Origin: Zobellella iuensis | GTDB lineage: Bacteria; Pseudomonadota; Gammaproteobacteria; Enterobacterales; Aeromonadaceae | DNA: 64,000 nucleotides | Reading direction: 5' to 3' | NCBI RefSeq assembly: GCF_016746085.1 | Contig: NZ_JAERTZ010000022.1 | Coordinates: forward strand, 22,305 to 86,304 | Part shown: in pieces, positions 25,129 to 34,509 of the stretch | Layout: each line of letters opens with the position of its first letter | How positions within the stretch are numbered: the first letter of the stretch is position 1 | Notes under the pieces: model-generated | Told to the model about the DNA's origin: nothing | The model's database searches: none | The model's input: the letters and a program-made list of their open reading frames with translations, nothing else | Translations under genes and position numbers: made by a program

Positions 25129-25762
25129 ATTTTCCCTGCGCCTGGAAATGGTGAAGATCGCCAAATCCATGTTCGAGCGCGGTTACAGCAGCGGCGGGGC
25201 GGGCAACCTCAGCCTGGTGCTGCCCGACGGCAACCTGCTGGCCACCCCCACCAACACCAGCTTCGGCGACCTGGATCCGGACTGCCTGAGCAAGGTGGAC
25301 ATGGCCGGCAACCACCTGGACGGCGACAAGCCCTCCAAGGAAGTGCTGATGCACATCGCCATGTACCGCCAGCGGCCCCAGGCCGGCGGCATAGTGCACC
25401 TGCACTCGCCCTACCTGACCGCGCTGTCCTGCGTGGACGGGCTGGATCCGGCCAACTGCCTGCCGCCCATCACCCCCTATTACGTGATGCGGGTGGGCAA
25501 GCTGCCGCTGATCCCCTATTTCCGCCCCGGCAGCCCGCGCATCGCCGAGGAGCTGGGCAAGCTGGCCGCCGGGCATGGCTCTGTGCTGCTGGCCAACCAC
25601 GGCCCGGTGATCAGCGGCAAGAGCCTGCGCGAGGCCATGTTCAACGCCGAGGAGCTGGAAGAGACTGCCCGGCTGTATTTCATCCTGCGCAACGGCCCCA
25701 TGCGCACCCTGACCGACGATCAGGTGGCGGAGCTGGAGCAGGTATTCAAAGGCAAGATGTAA
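25121..25762 (+). CDS. otnC: 3-oxo-tetronate 4-phosphate decarboxylase OtnC
   Basis: Class II aldolase/adducin-family enzyme that decarboxylates 3-oxo-tetronate 4-phosphate to dihydroxyacetone phosphate. In 213 residues the zinc ligands H93, H95 (VHLH) and H160 (ANHGPV) and the catalytic glutamate E74 (KEVLMH) are visible. The start MTEFSLRLEM at 25121 overlaps the otnK end; the frame also opens earlier inside otnK but without similarity. Confidence 0.93.
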   Translation: MTEFSLRLEMVKIAKSMFERGYSSGGAGNLSLVLPDGNLLATPTNTSFGDLDPDCLSKVDMAGNHLDGDKPSKEVLMHIAMYRQRPQAGGIVHLHSPYLTALSCVDGLDPANCLPPITPYYVMRVGKLPLIPYFRPGSPRIAEELGKLAAGHGSVLLANHGPVISGKSLREAMFNAEELEETARLYFILRNGPMRTLTDDQVAELEQVFKGKM

Positions 25763-25772
25763 GGAGCGGACC

Positions 25773-26558
25773 ATGACCCGATTTGCAGCCAACCTGTCGA
25801 TGATGTTTACCGAAGTGCCCTTTATGGCGCGCTTCCAGGCCGCCCGCGCCGCCGGCTTCCGCGCGGTGGAATACCTGTTCCCCTACGCCGAGGACAAGGA
25901 CGCCATCGCCGCCGAGCTCAAGGCCCAGGATCTTACCCAGGCGCTGTTCAACATGCCCCCCGGCGACTGGGAGGCGGGCGAGCGCGGCCTGGCCTCGCTG
26001 CCCGGCCGGGAAGCGGAATTTCGCGCCGGCGTGGCCACCGCCCTGGCCTACGCCGAAGCGCTGGGCTGCACCCAGCTGCACGCCATGGCCGGCCTGTGCC
26101 AGCCCGGGCTGAGCCGCGAACAGCAGCAGGCCACCTATGTGGCCAATATCCGCTACGCGGCGGACCAGGCGGCCCCAAAGGGTATTCTTGTGCTGATTGA
26201 ACCCATCAACAGCCGCGACATGCCCGGCTACTTCCTCTCTACCCAGGTGCAGGCCGAGGCGTTGCTGGAAGCGATCGACCGGCCCAACGTCAGGATCCAG
26301 CTCGATCTCTACCACTGCCAGATCATGGAAGGGGATCTCACCCGCACCATCGACCGGCTGTGGGGCAAGTTCAGCCATATCCAGATAGCCTCGGTGCCCG
26401 AGCGCCACGAGCCGGACCAGGGCGAGGTCAACTACCCCTGGCTGTTCGACTATCTGGACGCCAAGGGCTACGACGGCTTCCTGGGCTGCGAATACCGCCC
26501 GCGCGGCAACACCGAAGCGGGCCTGGGCTGGTTCGCCCCCTGGGCGGACAAGGAGTAA
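25773..26558 (+). CDS. otnI: 2-oxo-tetronate isomerase OtnI (hydroxypyruvate isomerase family)
   Basis: Interconverts 2-oxo-tetronate and 3-oxo-tetronate, linking the dehydrogenases to the kinase. The 261-residue TIM-barrel protein has the family segments EYLFPY, LIEPINSRDMPGYFL and QLDLYHCQIMEGDL, with acidic and histidine metal ligands. AAGGAG lies 7 nt before the start. The name Hyi is used for older family annotations; the operon supports the tetronate role. Confidence 0.92.
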   Translation: MTRFAANLSMMFTEVPFMARFQAARAAGFRAVEYLFPYAEDKDAIAAELKAQDLTQALFNMPPGDWEAGERGLASLPGREAEFRAGVATALAYAEALGCTQLHAMAGLCQPGLSREQQQATYVANIRYAADQAAPKGILVLIEPINSRDMPGYFLSTQVQAEALLEAIDRPNVRIQLDLYHCQIMEGDLTRTIDRLWGKFSHIQIASVPERHEPDQGEVNYPWLFDYLDAKGYDGFLGCEYRPRGNTEAGLGWFAPWADKE

Positions 26559-26561
26559 GCC

Positions 26562-27326
26562 ATGATCCCCGCTGAACGCCGCGACTACATCTACCGCTAT
26601 GTGCACGAACGCAACATAGTGCCGATCAACGAGCTGGCCCAGGAGCTGGACGTGTCGCACATGACGGTGCGCCGCGATATCCAGCAACTGGAAACCGAGG
26701 GCAAGGTGGTGTCGGTAAGCGGCGGGGTCAGACTCAACGACGCGGTCAAGCAGGAGCTGGCCTACAGCGAAAAGGCCAGCATCCACCATAACAGCAAGGT
26801 GGCCATCGGCCTGGCGGCGGCGGAACTGGTGGAGGACGGCCAGGTGATCTACCTGGACGCCGGCACCACCACCTTCGAGGTGGCCAGGGGCATCGCCCGC
26901 AGGGCCAACCTGACGGTGGTGACCAACGACTTCACCATCGCCAATTACCTGATGCAGTACCCCCAGCTCACCCTGTTCCACACCGGCGGCCTGGTGGATG
27001 TGCGCAACCGCTCCTGCGTGGGCCAGGCGGCGGCGACCCTGCTCGCCAGCCTGAACCTGGACCTGGCCTTTATCAGCTCCAGCTCCTGGGATCTGGAGCG
27101 GGGCATGTCGACCCCCACCGAGAACAAGGTGGTGGTCAAGCAGGCGCTGCTGAAGGTGGCGCGGCGCCGGATCCTGGTGAGCGACAGCAGCAAGTACGGC
27201 AAATACGGCATGTTCCGCGTCTGCCCGCTGCAGGCGCTGACCGACATCATCAGCGACGGCGGCCTGGCGGAAGAGACGGCGGAACAGCTGCGCGGCCAGG
27301 GCCTGCAGGTCCGGCTGGTGGAATAA
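26562..27326 (+). CDS. DeoR-family transcriptional regulator of the tetronate operon
   Basis: The 254-residue protein has an N-terminal DeoR helix-turn-helix (INELAQELDVSHMTVRRDIQQLE, residues about 22-44) and a C-terminal sugar-phosphate sensor domain (IYLDAGTTTFEVARG and the VVVKQALLKVARRRILVSDSSKYGK pattern). It lies within the operon 3 nt after otnI, so it is likely an autoregulated repressor. A phosphorylated intermediate such as 3-oxo-tetronate 4-phosphate is a plausible inducer by family analogy. Candidate operators are at 22790-22807 and 22901-22945. Confidence 0.9.
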   Translation: MIPAERRDYIYRYVHERNIVPINELAQELDVSHMTVRRDIQQLETEGKVVSVSGGVRLNDAVKQELAYSEKASIHHNSKVAIGLAAAELVEDGQVIYLDAGTTTFEVARGIARRANLTVVTNDFTIANYLMQYPQLTLFHTGGLVDVRNRSCVGQAAATLLASLNLDLAFISSSSWDLERGMSTPTENKVVVKQALLKVARRRILVSDSSKYGKYGMFRVCPLQALTDIISDGGLAEETAEQLRGQGLQVRLVE

Positions 27327-27335
27327 GGCTCGGCA

Positions 27336-27350
27336 TAATAACGATTATTA
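27336..27350. promoter_or_regulatory. 15 bp palindrome between the DeoR gene and denD
   Basis: TAATAA-CGA-TTATTA is a perfect AT-rich palindrome in the 76 bp gap. A GGTGC/GCACC stem follows just before the denD ribosome site. The palindrome may be an internal operator or promoter element for denD and the permease. Confidence 0.4.
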
Positions 27351-27402
27351 CAAACCAACCTCTGTAGCTTATCGGGTGCCCTCGAGCACCGAGGAGAATC
27401 AA

Positions 27403-28362
27403 ATGAATATCATCATTACCGGTGGTGCGGGCTTCCTCGGCCAGCGCCTGGCCAGGGCCTTGCTGCAACAGCAGCAGATCGCCTTCGATCGCCTGACCCT
27501 GGCGGACGTCATCGTTCCCACCTCGCCGCTGGCGGACGAGCGGGTGCGCTGCGTGCAGGCGGATCTGGGCGATCAGGCCGCGGTGCAGGCGCTGGTGACC
27601 CCGGACACCGGCCTTATCTACCATCTGGCGGCCATAGTCAGCAGCCATGCCGAGGCCGACTTCGACCTGGGCATCAAGGTCAACATCGACGCCACCCGTT
27701 ACCTGCTGGAGGCGGCGCGCCACCAGGCGCCCGGTTGCCGCTTCGTGTTCTCCAGCTCCCTGGCGGTGTTCGGCGGCGAGCTGCCGGAGGTGATCCAGGA
27801 CCACACCGCGGTCTGCCCCCAGTCTTCCTACGGTATGGAGAAATCGGTGGGCGAGCTGCTGGTCAACGACTACGCCCGCAAGGGCTTCGTCGACGGCCGG
27901 GTGCTGCGCCTGCCTACCATCAGTGTGCGCCCGGGCAAGCCCAACCAGGCGGCCTCGTCCTTCGCCAGCGGCATCATCCGCGAGCCGCTGCAGGGCGAGG
28001 AGAGCGTCTGCCCGGTGGCCCTGAGCCTGCCCATGTGGCTGTCGTCCCCGGCCACCGTGGTGGAGAACTTCGTGCGCGCCGCCCAGGTGCCCGCCGAGGC
28101 CTTCGGCGCCAGCCGTACCGTCAACCTGCCGGGCATCACAGTCACCGTACAGCAGATGATCGACGCCCTGCGCCGGGTGGCCGGCGACCAGGTGTGCGCC
28201 CGCATCCGTTACGCAGAAGACGAGGCGGTATCGCGCATCGTGGCCAGCTGGCCCGGCCGTTTCAACATTACCCGAGCCCAGGGGTTGGGCTTTGTACAGG
28301 ACGCGGATTTCGACAGCGTGATCCGCCGTTTTATTGCCGATGATATGGAAGGAACCAAGTAA
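27403..28362 (+). CDS. denD: D-erythronate dehydrogenase DenD
   Basis: Extended short-chain dehydrogenase that oxidises D-erythronate to the same 2-oxo-tetronate made by LtnD. The 319-residue protein has the NAD+-binding TGGAGFLG at 6-13, the catalytic serine region FSSSLAVFGG (117-125), and Y143-x3-K147. The start MNIIITGG at 27403 has GAGGAG about 6 nt upstream. Its last base overlaps the permease start in an ATG/TAA junction. Confidence 0.9.
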   Translation: MNIIITGGAGFLGQRLARALLQQQQIAFDRLTLADVIVPTSPLADERVRCVQADLGDQAAVQALVTPDTGLIYHLAAIVSSHAEADFDLGIKVNIDATRYLLEAARHQAPGCRFVFSSSLAVFGGELPEVIQDHTAVCPQSSYGMEKSVGELLVNDYARKGFVDGRVLRLPTISVRPGKPNQAASSFASGIIREPLQGEESVCPVALSLPMWLSSPATVVENFVRAAQVPAEAFGASRTVNLPGITVTVQQMIDALRRVAGDQVCARIRYAEDEAVSRIVASWPGRFNITRAQGLGFVQDADFDSVIRRFIADDMEGTK

Positions 28363-29753
28363 TGACAGACGCAAGCTCAATGGCCCCGGTGATCGGCCTG
28401 GCCGTCGCCGTAGTGGTGCTGATTTTCCTGGTGGTGAAGACCCGGGTGCACGCGCTGATCGCCATGCTGGCGGCGGCCAGCATCGCCGGCGCCTTTGGCG
28501 GTATGGCACCGGCGGACATCGTCAACGTGATCACCAGGGGCTTCGGCGGCACCCTCGGCAGCATAGGTATCGTGATCGGCCTCGGCGTCATGATGGGGCG
28601 GATCCTGGAGGTGTCCGGTGCCGCCGAGCAGATCGCCTACAGCTTTATCAAGTGGCTGGGCAAGAAGAAGGAAGAGTGGGCCATGGCCATTACCGGCTAT
28701 ATCGTCTCTGTGCCCATCTTCGTCGACTCCGCCTTCGTGATCCTTTACCCCATCGCCAAGGCGCTGGCCGCTAAGGGCAAGCGCAACCTGCTGACCGTGG
28801 GCGTGGCCCTGGCCGGCGGCCTGGTGGTGACCCACCATACGGTGCCGCCCACCCCGGGTCCCCTGGGCGTGGCCGGCCTGTTCGGCGTGGACGTGGGCGC
28901 CATGCTGCTCGCCGGCCTGGTGCTGGCGCTGCCCTGCGTGGTAGTCATAGTGCTCTATGCCCAGTGGCTGGGTCGCAAGTATCCCGACTTCCACGCCCCT
29001 GTGGTGCAGGACAGCCCCGAGCTGGAAGAAAGCTACAACCACTACCTGGCTTCCAAGGCCGGCAAGGAACTGCCCAGCCTGTTCCTGTCGCTGCTGCCGA
29101 TACTGGCGCCGATACTGCTGATCTTCGTCAACACCCTGTTCGGCACCCTGGCCAAGATCGACGGCTGGAACGGCCTGAGCGAGAACCCGGTGGTGCAGCT
29201 GTTCACCTACCTGGGCCATCCGGTGATCGCCCTGTCCATCTCGGTGCTGCTGGCGGTCTATACCCTGGTGCCCAAGATGAACAAGCACGACACCATGGAA
29301 CACCTGGAAGAAGGCCTGCAGAGCGCCGGCATCATACTGCTGGTGACCGGTGCCGGTGGCGCCCTGGGTGCGGTGCTGCGCGAGTCCGGTGCCGGTGCCA
29401 TGCTGGGCGAGCAGATCGCCGGCCTGCCGATGCCGCCGGTGCTGATCCCCTTTATCGTCTCCACCCTGGTGCGGCTGATCCAGGGCTCGGGCACGGTGGC
29501 GATGATTACCGCGGCCTCCATCTCGGCGCCCATCCTGACCACCATCCCCGGCGTGAACATGCTGGTGGCGGCCCAGGCGGCGACCATGGGTTCGTTGTTC
29601 TTCGGCTATTTCAACGACAGCCTGTTCTGGGTGGTCAACCGCATGATGGGCATCAAGGACGTGAAGCAGCAGATCATCGTCTGGTCCATTCCCACTACCC
29701 TGGCCTGGGCCACCGGCCTGGTGGGCGTGCTGGTGCTCAACGCCGTGCTGTAA
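28362..29753 (+). CDS. GntP-family permease, predicted tetronate transporter
   Basis: Proton-coupled sugar-acid symporter of the GntP family. The 463-residue protein has about 12 to 14 hydrophobic segments and family motifs VDSAFVILYPIAKALA, HHTVPPTPGPLGVAGLFG and RLIQGSGTVAMITAASI. It closes the operon and overlaps denD by one base, so uptake of D-erythronate and/or L-threonate is the likely role. Family membership is firm; the substrate is inferred from context. Confidence 0.9.
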   Translation: MTDASSMAPVIGLAVAVVVLIFLVVKTRVHALIAMLAAASIAGAFGGMAPADIVNVITRGFGGTLGSIGIVIGLGVMMGRILEVSGAAEQIAYSFIKWLGKKKEEWAMAITGYIVSVPIFVDSAFVILYPIAKALAAKGKRNLLTVGVALAGGLVVTHHTVPPTPGPLGVAGLFGVDVGAMLLAGLVLALPCVVVIVLYAQWLGRKYPDFHAPVVQDSPELEESYNHYLASKAGKELPSLFLSLLPILAPILLIFVNTLFGTLAKIDGWNGLSENPVVQLFTYLGHPVIALSISVLLAVYTLVPKMNKHDTMEHLEEGLQSAGIILLVTGAGGALGAVLRESGAGAMLGEQIAGLPMPPVLIPFIVSTLVRLIQGSGTVAMITAASISAPILTTIPGVNMLVAAQAATMGSLFFGYFNDSLFWVVNRMMGIKDVKQQIIVWSIPTTLAWATGLVGVLVLNAVL

Positions 29754-29820
29754 GCGGCCGGGAGATGACCGAGGGAAGCGAGTGGCCGTTGCCGCCCGCT
29801 TGATCCCTCTTGGTTGAAAG

Positions 29821-29856
29821 AAAAAAATCCGATGACGCCTCGTCATCGGATTTTTT
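29821..29856. terminator. Bidirectional terminator between convergent units
   Basis: AATCCGATGACG/CGTCATCGGATT with a CCT loop is a perfect twelve-base stem flanked by A7 and T6. It ends the tetronate operon on the plus strand and the attachment-family gene at 29887-30333 on the minus strand. Confidence 0.93.
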
Positions 29857-29886
29857 GTGCTTCTGGCCTCGGGTGGCGATACAGGC

Positions 29887-30333
29887 TCAGTGGCGCAGGA
29901 GCAGTTTTTCGATTTCGTGCACCGGCATCTTGACCAGATCCTTGTCCAGCTCGGCACGAACCGCATTTTTCAGCGTTTCCGAATAGGCCGAGCGCAGCAT
30001 GCCGAGGGCGCGCGGCGGCGCCACCATGATCAGCGACCGGGTCTTGTCGGCGCCGAGGACGTCGTCCAGATGCCGGACGAGCCGGGTCAGGAATTCCTGC
30101 TCGGCCTGATCGTGCCAGTCGGTCTGCTCGAAGGTGGTGCGGACATGGCCCGCGGCATGGCTGCGGCCGGGGGCGTCGGTGCCGAGTTCTCGCGTCGGCT
30201 GGGCCTTCTGCTCGAACACCTCTATGGTCTTGAGGTTGGGCGATTTGGCGTCGCCGTCATTCTGCAGCACCAGCGCCTTGGCGCCATCGCACACCACTAC
30301 CCACTCATTCTCTAGAATTGACAACCCGGACAT
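29887..30333 (-). CDS. Host attachment protein family (Hpa-like)
   Basis: The 148-residue protein has the family layout: WVVVCDGAKALVLQN at the start, FEQTDWHDQAEQEFLTRLVRHLDDV in the middle, and SLIMVAPPRALGMLRSAYSETLKNAVRAELDKDLVKMPVHEIEKLL at the end. The family is named from a protein linked to host-cell attachment in rhizobia, but it is widespread and its biochemical role is unknown; the C-terminal half recalls release-factor-like folds. The start at 30333 has GGAGG at 7 nt. It lies 104 bp after the Nudix gene. Confidence 0.8.
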   Translation of the reverse strand: MSGLSILENEWVVVCDGAKALVLQNDGDAKSPNLKTIEVFEQKAQPTRELGTDAPGRSHAAGHVRTTFEQTDWHDQAEQEFLTRLVRHLDDVLGADKTRSLIMVAPPRALGMLRSAYSETLKNAVRAELDKDLVKMPVHEIEKLLLRH

Positions 30334-30383
30334 ACAACAGCCTCCATGGATCCTTGGGTATCTCTTAGGATAGCAGCGGCGCG

Positions 30384-30421
30384 ATTGCCCTGCGCGGGCG
30401 CCCGGCTGCCGGTGGGGCAAT
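30384..30421 (-). promoter_or_regulatory. Branched stem between Nudix and attachment-family genes
   Basis: ATTGCCC/GGGCAAT pairs around an inner GGGC/GCCC-type hairpin in the 104 bp gap. There is no T tract, and no clear promoter could be picked. It may be a transcript 3' stem of the Nudix gene. Confidence 0.35.
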
Positions 30422-30437
30422 AATCCGATGGCCGCTA

Positions 30438-30842
30438 TCAGGCTGGCGCCGAGCGCGCGATAATCAGCTCGAGGTCGGGGCACAGGGGCGAGGGCAGGGC
30501 GTCCGGGCTGAACCAGTCCACCGCCAGGGCGTCGTCGGCGGCAACGGGGGTACCGCTCTGGTAGTGGCCGCGCACCGCCACCATCACATAGTGGTGGGCG
30601 AGGCGGCCGTCTTCCTCGGCCAGCACATCGAAGCAGGCGAAGGGATACTCCATCTCGGCCAGCACCCCGGTTTCCTCCCGCAGTTCCCGCGCCGCGCCCG
30701 CGGCCATGGTCTCGCCCCATTCCAGTTTGCCGCCGGGAAAGCCCCAGTGGCCGGCGTGGGGCGGGTATTTGCGCTGGACCAGCAGCACCTGCTGCCGGCG
30801 CCAGACCACGGCGATCACGCCGACCTTGGGTGCAGGAGACAT
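30438..30842 (-). CDS. Nudix hydrolase (MutT/NudG-like)
   Basis: The 134-residue protein carries a complete Nudix box beginning GGKLEWGETM and continuing ARELREETGV (about residues 37-60), preceded by QRKYPPHAGHWGFPGG. This compact type often acts on ADP-ribose or nucleoside diphosphate derivatives; the substrate cannot be fixed from sequence. AAGGA lies upstream of the ATG at 30842. It follows the small membrane protein gene by 11 bp. Confidence 0.88.
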   Translation of the reverse strand: MSPAPKVGVIAVVWRRQQVLLVQRKYPPHAGHWGFPGGKLEWGETMAAGAARELREETGVLAEMEYPFACFDVLAEEDGRLAHHYVMVAVRGHYQSGTPVAADDALAVDWFSPDALPSPLCPDLELIIARSAPA

Positions 30843-30853
30843 CTGTTTTCCTT

Positions 30854-31105
30854 CTAGGGTTTCTTGAGGATGCGATAGGCAAGCAGCAGTATGATCGCGC
30901 CGATGACGGCGGTAAAGAGGCTGCCGAGGTTGAAGCCGGTGACCGAGCCGAAGCCGAGCCGGGTGCCGACCCAGCCACCGACGAAGGCGCCCGCGACGCC
31001 CAGCAGTATGGTCATGATCAGGCCGCCGCCGTCCCGCCCGGGCATGATCCACTTGGCCAGGAAACCGGCGACCAGACCGAAAAGAATCCAGCTCAGAATT
31101 CCCAT
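30854..31105 (-). CDS. GlsB/YeaQ/YmgE family stress-associated membrane protein
   Basis: Small inner-membrane protein of 83 residues with three hydrophobic segments. It has the family motif WILFGLVAGFLAKWIMPGRDGGG, then GVAGAFVGGWVGTRLG and a last AVIGAIILLLAYRILKK helix. Members in enteric bacteria respond to stationary phase or stress; the function is not known. The ATG at 31105 has AAGGAG 7 nt upstream and gives the usual length. It is followed by the Nudix gene. Confidence 0.88.
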   Translation of the reverse strand: MGILSWILFGLVAGFLAKWIMPGRDGGGLIMTILLGVAGAFVGGWVGTRLGFGSVTGFNLGSLFTAVIGAIILLLAYRILKKP

Positions 31106-31216
31106 CTTCAGCTCCTTTTCCATGTCGATATCCCCGACAGCATAGCCCAGCCGGATGCAAAAGGGACCACTCACGCCGGCCGCTGCGTCAGGCGCGGTCT
31201 GAGGGGCGGCAACCGG

Positions 31217-31678
31217 CTATTCGGCGATATCCGCAATCCGGGCCTGCAGCAGGGCTGCTATCCCGTCGGCGGCCAATCCCACCGACAGGCCCCGCTTGCC
31301 GCCGGACACCAGCACATAGGGATAGTCCATCGCCGAGGCATCCAGCACCGTGGTCAGCCGCTTCTTCTGGGCGAAGGGGCTGATGCCGCCCACCTTGTAG
31401 CCGGTGAGCCGTTCCGCCTTGGCCGGCGGCATCATGTCGAGCTTTTTCACCCCGGCGGCCTTGGCCAGGCGCTTGAGGTTGACCTTGCCGGAAGAGGGCA
31501 CCAGAGCCACCACGGCGCCCTGCTCGCCTTCGGTGAGCAGGGTTTTGAACACCTGACCCAGGGGCACCCGCAGCTGGCCGGCGGCATGGGCGCCGAAGTC
31601 GTCCTGGGCGGTGCAGTCGTACTGGTGCAGGGTAAAGGCGGCCTTCTGCTGTTCCAGAAACAGGATGGCGGGAGTCAT
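31217..31678 (-). CDS. ybaK: Cys-tRNA(Pro)/Cys-tRNA(Cys) deacylase YbaK
   Basis: Trans-editing enzyme that hydrolyses cysteine wrongly attached to tRNA-Pro. The 153-residue protein shows the YbaK/EbsC fold: VFKTLLTEGEQGAVVALVPSSGKVNLKRLAKAAG, with the catalytic lysine in the QVFKTLL strand, and GGISPFAQKKRLTTVLD. Spacing to ppc upstream contains a ppc terminator, so it probably has its own promoter. Confidence 0.92.
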   Translation of the reverse strand: MTPAILFLEQQKAAFTLHQYDCTAQDDFGAHAAGQLRVPLGQVFKTLLTEGEQGAVVALVPSSGKVNLKRLAKAAGVKKLDMMPPAKAERLTGYKVGGISPFAQKKRLTTVLDASAMDYPYVLVSGGKRGLSVGLAADGIAALLQARIADIAE

Positions 31679-31697
31679 GAGCGTGATTTCCGTGCAT

Positions 31698-31727
31698 AAA
31701 AAAGCCCAGTCTGCGACGACCGGGCTC
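31698..31727 (-). terminator. Terminator of ppc
   Basis: On the minus strand AGCCCGGTC/GACTGGGCT forms a nine-base stem with one G-U pair, then six T's, about 50 nt past the ppc stop. Confidence 0.85.
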
Positions 31728-31775
31728 GGTTGACAAGTGTCAGCTCAAGGGCCTGCGCCCTCTTACCCTTTTATA

Positions 31776-34397
31776 TTAGCCGGTATTTCGCATACCGGCG
31801 GCGATGCCGGCGATGGTGACCATCAGCGCCTGATCCAGCACCGGGTGGATCTCGCCCTGCTGGCGGGAGCGCTTGAGCAGTTCGGCCTGCAATACGTTGA
31901 GCGGATCCGTGTAGGGGTTGCGCAGCTTGATGGATTCCTTGATCCAGGGCTGGTCGGAGAGCAGCTCGGCCTCTTCCTTCAGTTGCAGGATAAGATCCAT
32001 GCTCGCCTTCAGCTCTTCCCGCAGGCGTACGCCCAGCGGCTTGAGCGCCTCCGGCACCAGTACGCTGTCGTAGTAGGCGGCCAGGCCCAGGTCGGCCTTG
32101 AGGAACACCATTTCCAGCATGTCCAGGCGGGCGCGGAAGAAGGGCCAGCGCTTGTTCATCGCCACCAGGGTGTTCTCCTGGCCGTCCTTGATGGCCTGCT
32201 CCAGCCCCTTGTGGGCACCCAGCCAGGCGGGCAGCATCAGCCGGTTCTGGGTCCAGGCGAAGATCCAGGGGATGGCGCGCAGGCTTTCCACCCCGCCATC
32301 GGGCTTGCGCTTGGCCGGGCGTGAGCCCAGCGGCAGCTTGCCCAGCTCCAGCTCGGGGGTGGCGGCGCGGAAATAGGGCACGAAGTCGGGCTCGCCGCGG
32401 ATCAGCGAGCGGTAATGGTCGCAGGACACCCGGGCCATGGTGTCCATCAGCTCACGCCACTGGGGTTCGGGCTCCGGCGGCGGCAGCAGGTTGGCCTCGA
32501 GCACGGCGCTGGCGTAGAGCGCCAGGCTGTCGATGGCGATCCGGGGCAGGCCGAACTTGAAGCGGATCATCTCGCCCTGCTCGGTGACCCGCAGGCCGCC
32601 CAGGGTGGAGCCGGGGGGCTGGGCCAGTATCGCCTGGCGGGCGGGACCGCCGCCCCGGCCCAGGCTGCCGCCCCGGCCGTGGAACAGGGTCAGCTTGACC
32701 TGTTCTTTCGCGCTCAGGTTTACCAGCTGCTCCATGGCGCTGTACTGGGCCCAGCCGGCGGCCATCATGCCCGCGTCCTTGGCGGAGTCGGAGTAGCCGA
32801 TCATCACGTACTGGTGGCCCTGCAGGTAGCCGCGGTACCAGGGCAGGGCGTACAGCTGCTCGATCACCTCGGCGCCTCTGTTGAGGTCGTCCAGGGTTTC
32901 GAACAGCGGCGCCACCGGCAGCGGAAAGTCGACGCCGGCTTCCTTCAGCAGCAGTTGCACCGCCAGCACGTCGGAGGGGGCGCCGGCCATGGAGATGATG
33001 TAGATGCCGAAGGCATCGCGCGGGTGCTCGGCGATGACTTTGCAGGTGTCCAGCACCTCCTTGGTGTCGTCCGAGGGCTGCCATTGGCGCGGCAGCAGCG
33101 GCCGGCGGGAATTGAGCTCGTTGAGCAGGAAGGCCTGCTTGTCGGATTCGCTCCATTCGGCGTAGTCGCCGAGGCCCAGGTAGCGGGTGATCTCGGCCAG
33201 GGCCTGGGTGTGGCGGTCGCCGTCCTGGCGGACGTCGAGCTTGAGCAGGTGGATGCCGAAGCAGGCGACCTTGCGGATCACGTCCAGCAGCAGGCCGTCG
33301 GCGATCATGCCGAGGCCACACTCATGCAGGGAGCGGTAGCACAGCTCGAGCGGCTCGCGCAGTTGTTCGGTGCTGGTGATCAGATCCCGGGCGTCGGTCT
33401 TCTGGCCCTGCACCCTGGCGTTGAGGTGCATCAGGGTTTCGCGCAGATCTTCCCGCAGCCGGCGCAGCACCGCCCGGTAGGGCTCGTCGCTCTCGCCGCT
33501 CTGGATATAGAGTTCGCGGTTGGCCTGGGACATGGACAGCTCGGACACCAGTTCCTGGATGTCGTTGAGGAACAGGGAGCTGGCCATCCAGCGGCCGAGC
33601 AGCAGCACTTCCCGGGTGACCTTGGCGGTGACGAAGGGGTTGCCGTCCCGATCGCCGCCCATCCAGGAGGCGAAGCGCACCGGCGCGGCGTCCAGCGGCA
33701 GGCGCACGCCCAGGTGGTCCTGCAGCTGCTGGTCGAGCTGGCGGATGAACTGGGGCAGGGCGGGCCAGAGGCTGTTCTCGATCACCGCGAAGCCCCACTT
33801 GGCTTCGTCCACCGGGGTGGGGCGCAGGGAGCGGATCTCGTTGCTGTGCCAGGCCTGGGCGATCAGCTGTTCGACCCGGGCCAGGATCTCCGCTTTTTCC
33901 GGCTCGGGCAGATCCAGCTCCAGGGCGGCCAGGCAGTCGTTGAGCTGCACATGCTTGTGAATAAAGGTACGGCGGGTCACTTCGGTGGGGTGGGCGGTGA
34001 GCACCAGCTCGATATCCAGGGCGGCCACCGCCTCCTTGATGCGGTTGTCGTCGATGTCGGCGCCCTTGAGCCGCTCGAACACCTGGTGCAGCGGGCTGGG
34101 ACCGGCGCTGCGCTGGTATTCCCGGGAGATGGTGTGGAACTGCTCGGCCACGTTGGCCAGGTTCAGGAACTGGTTGAAGGCGCGGGCCACCGGCAGCAGC
34201 TCATCGTCACTCAGGTTTTTCAGGGTGCTCAGCAACTGCTGCTGATCGTCCTGGTTGCCTTGCCGGGCCGACTTGGCCAGCTGGCGGATGGTCTCGATCT
34301 TGTCGAGGAAGGCCTGGCCGTGGTGGGCCTTGATGGTATCGCCCAACAACTGCCCCAGCAGACCGACGTTGGCCCTGAGTGCTGCATGATTATCCAT
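31776..34397 (-). CDS. ppc: Phosphoenolpyruvate carboxylase
   Basis: Carboxylates PEP with bicarbonate to oxaloacetate, refilling the TCA cycle. The 873-residue protein has catalytic H136 in [13 protein letters not shown], the glycine-rich [14 protein letters not shown] active-site loop, and the conserved C-terminus ending MRNTG. The length is close to the 883 residues of E. coli. The ATG at 34397 ([10 protein letters not shown]) has AGAGG upstream; a longer frame to 34445 lacks support. It follows argE on the same strand by 112 bp, with a probable own promoter in that spacer. Confidence 0.97.
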   Translation of the reverse strand: MDNHAALRANVGLLGQLLGDTIKAHHGQAFLDKIETIRQLAKSARQGNQDDQQQLLSTLKNLSDDELLPVARAFNQFLNLANVAEQFHTISREYQRSAGPSPLHQVFERLKGADIDDNRIKEAVAALDIELVLTAHPTEVTRRTFIHKHVQLNDCLAALELDLPEPEKAEILARVEQLIAQAWHSNEIRSLRPTPVDEAKWGFAVIENSLWPALPQFIRQLDQQLQDHLGVRLPLDAAPVRFASWMGGDRDGNPFVTAKVTREVLLLGRWMASSLFLNDIQELVSELSMSQANRELYIQSGESDEPYRAVLRRLREDLRETLMHLNARVQGQKTDARDLITSTEQLREPLELCYRSLHECGLGMIADGLLLDVIRKVACFGIHLLKLDVRQDGDRHTQALAEITRYLGLGDYAEWSESDKQAFLLNELNSRRPLLPRQWQPSDDTKEVLDTCKVIAEHPRDAFGIYIISMAGAPSDVLAVQLLLKEAGVDFPLPVAPLFETLDDLNRGAEVIEQLYALPWYRGYLQGHQYVMIGYSDSAKDAGMMAAGWAQYSAMEQLVNLSAKEQVKLTLFHGRGGSLGRGGGPARQAILAQPPGSTLGGLRVTEQGEMIRFKFGLPRIAIDSLALYASAVLEANLLPPPEPEPQWRELMDTMARVSCDHYRSLIRGEPDFVPYFRAATPELELGKLPLGSRPAKRKPDGGVESLRAIPWIFAWTQNRLMLPAWLGAHKGLEQAIKDGQENTLVAMNKRWPFFRARLDMLEMVFLKADLGLAAYYDSVLVPEALKPLGVRLREELKASMDLILQLKEEAELLSDQPWIKESIKLRNPYTDPLNVLQAELLKRSRQQGEIHPVLDQALMVTIAGIAAGMRNTG

Positions 34398-34509
34398 ATC
34401 TGCCTCTTTTGTTAATTTATTACAAAATGATGACGCTTCTGCCACTTATCTAGCCATTTTTCCCGGTTCCGGTCAATCCCACTTCGGGGTTGGTCGGAAA
34501 TTCTGTAAT

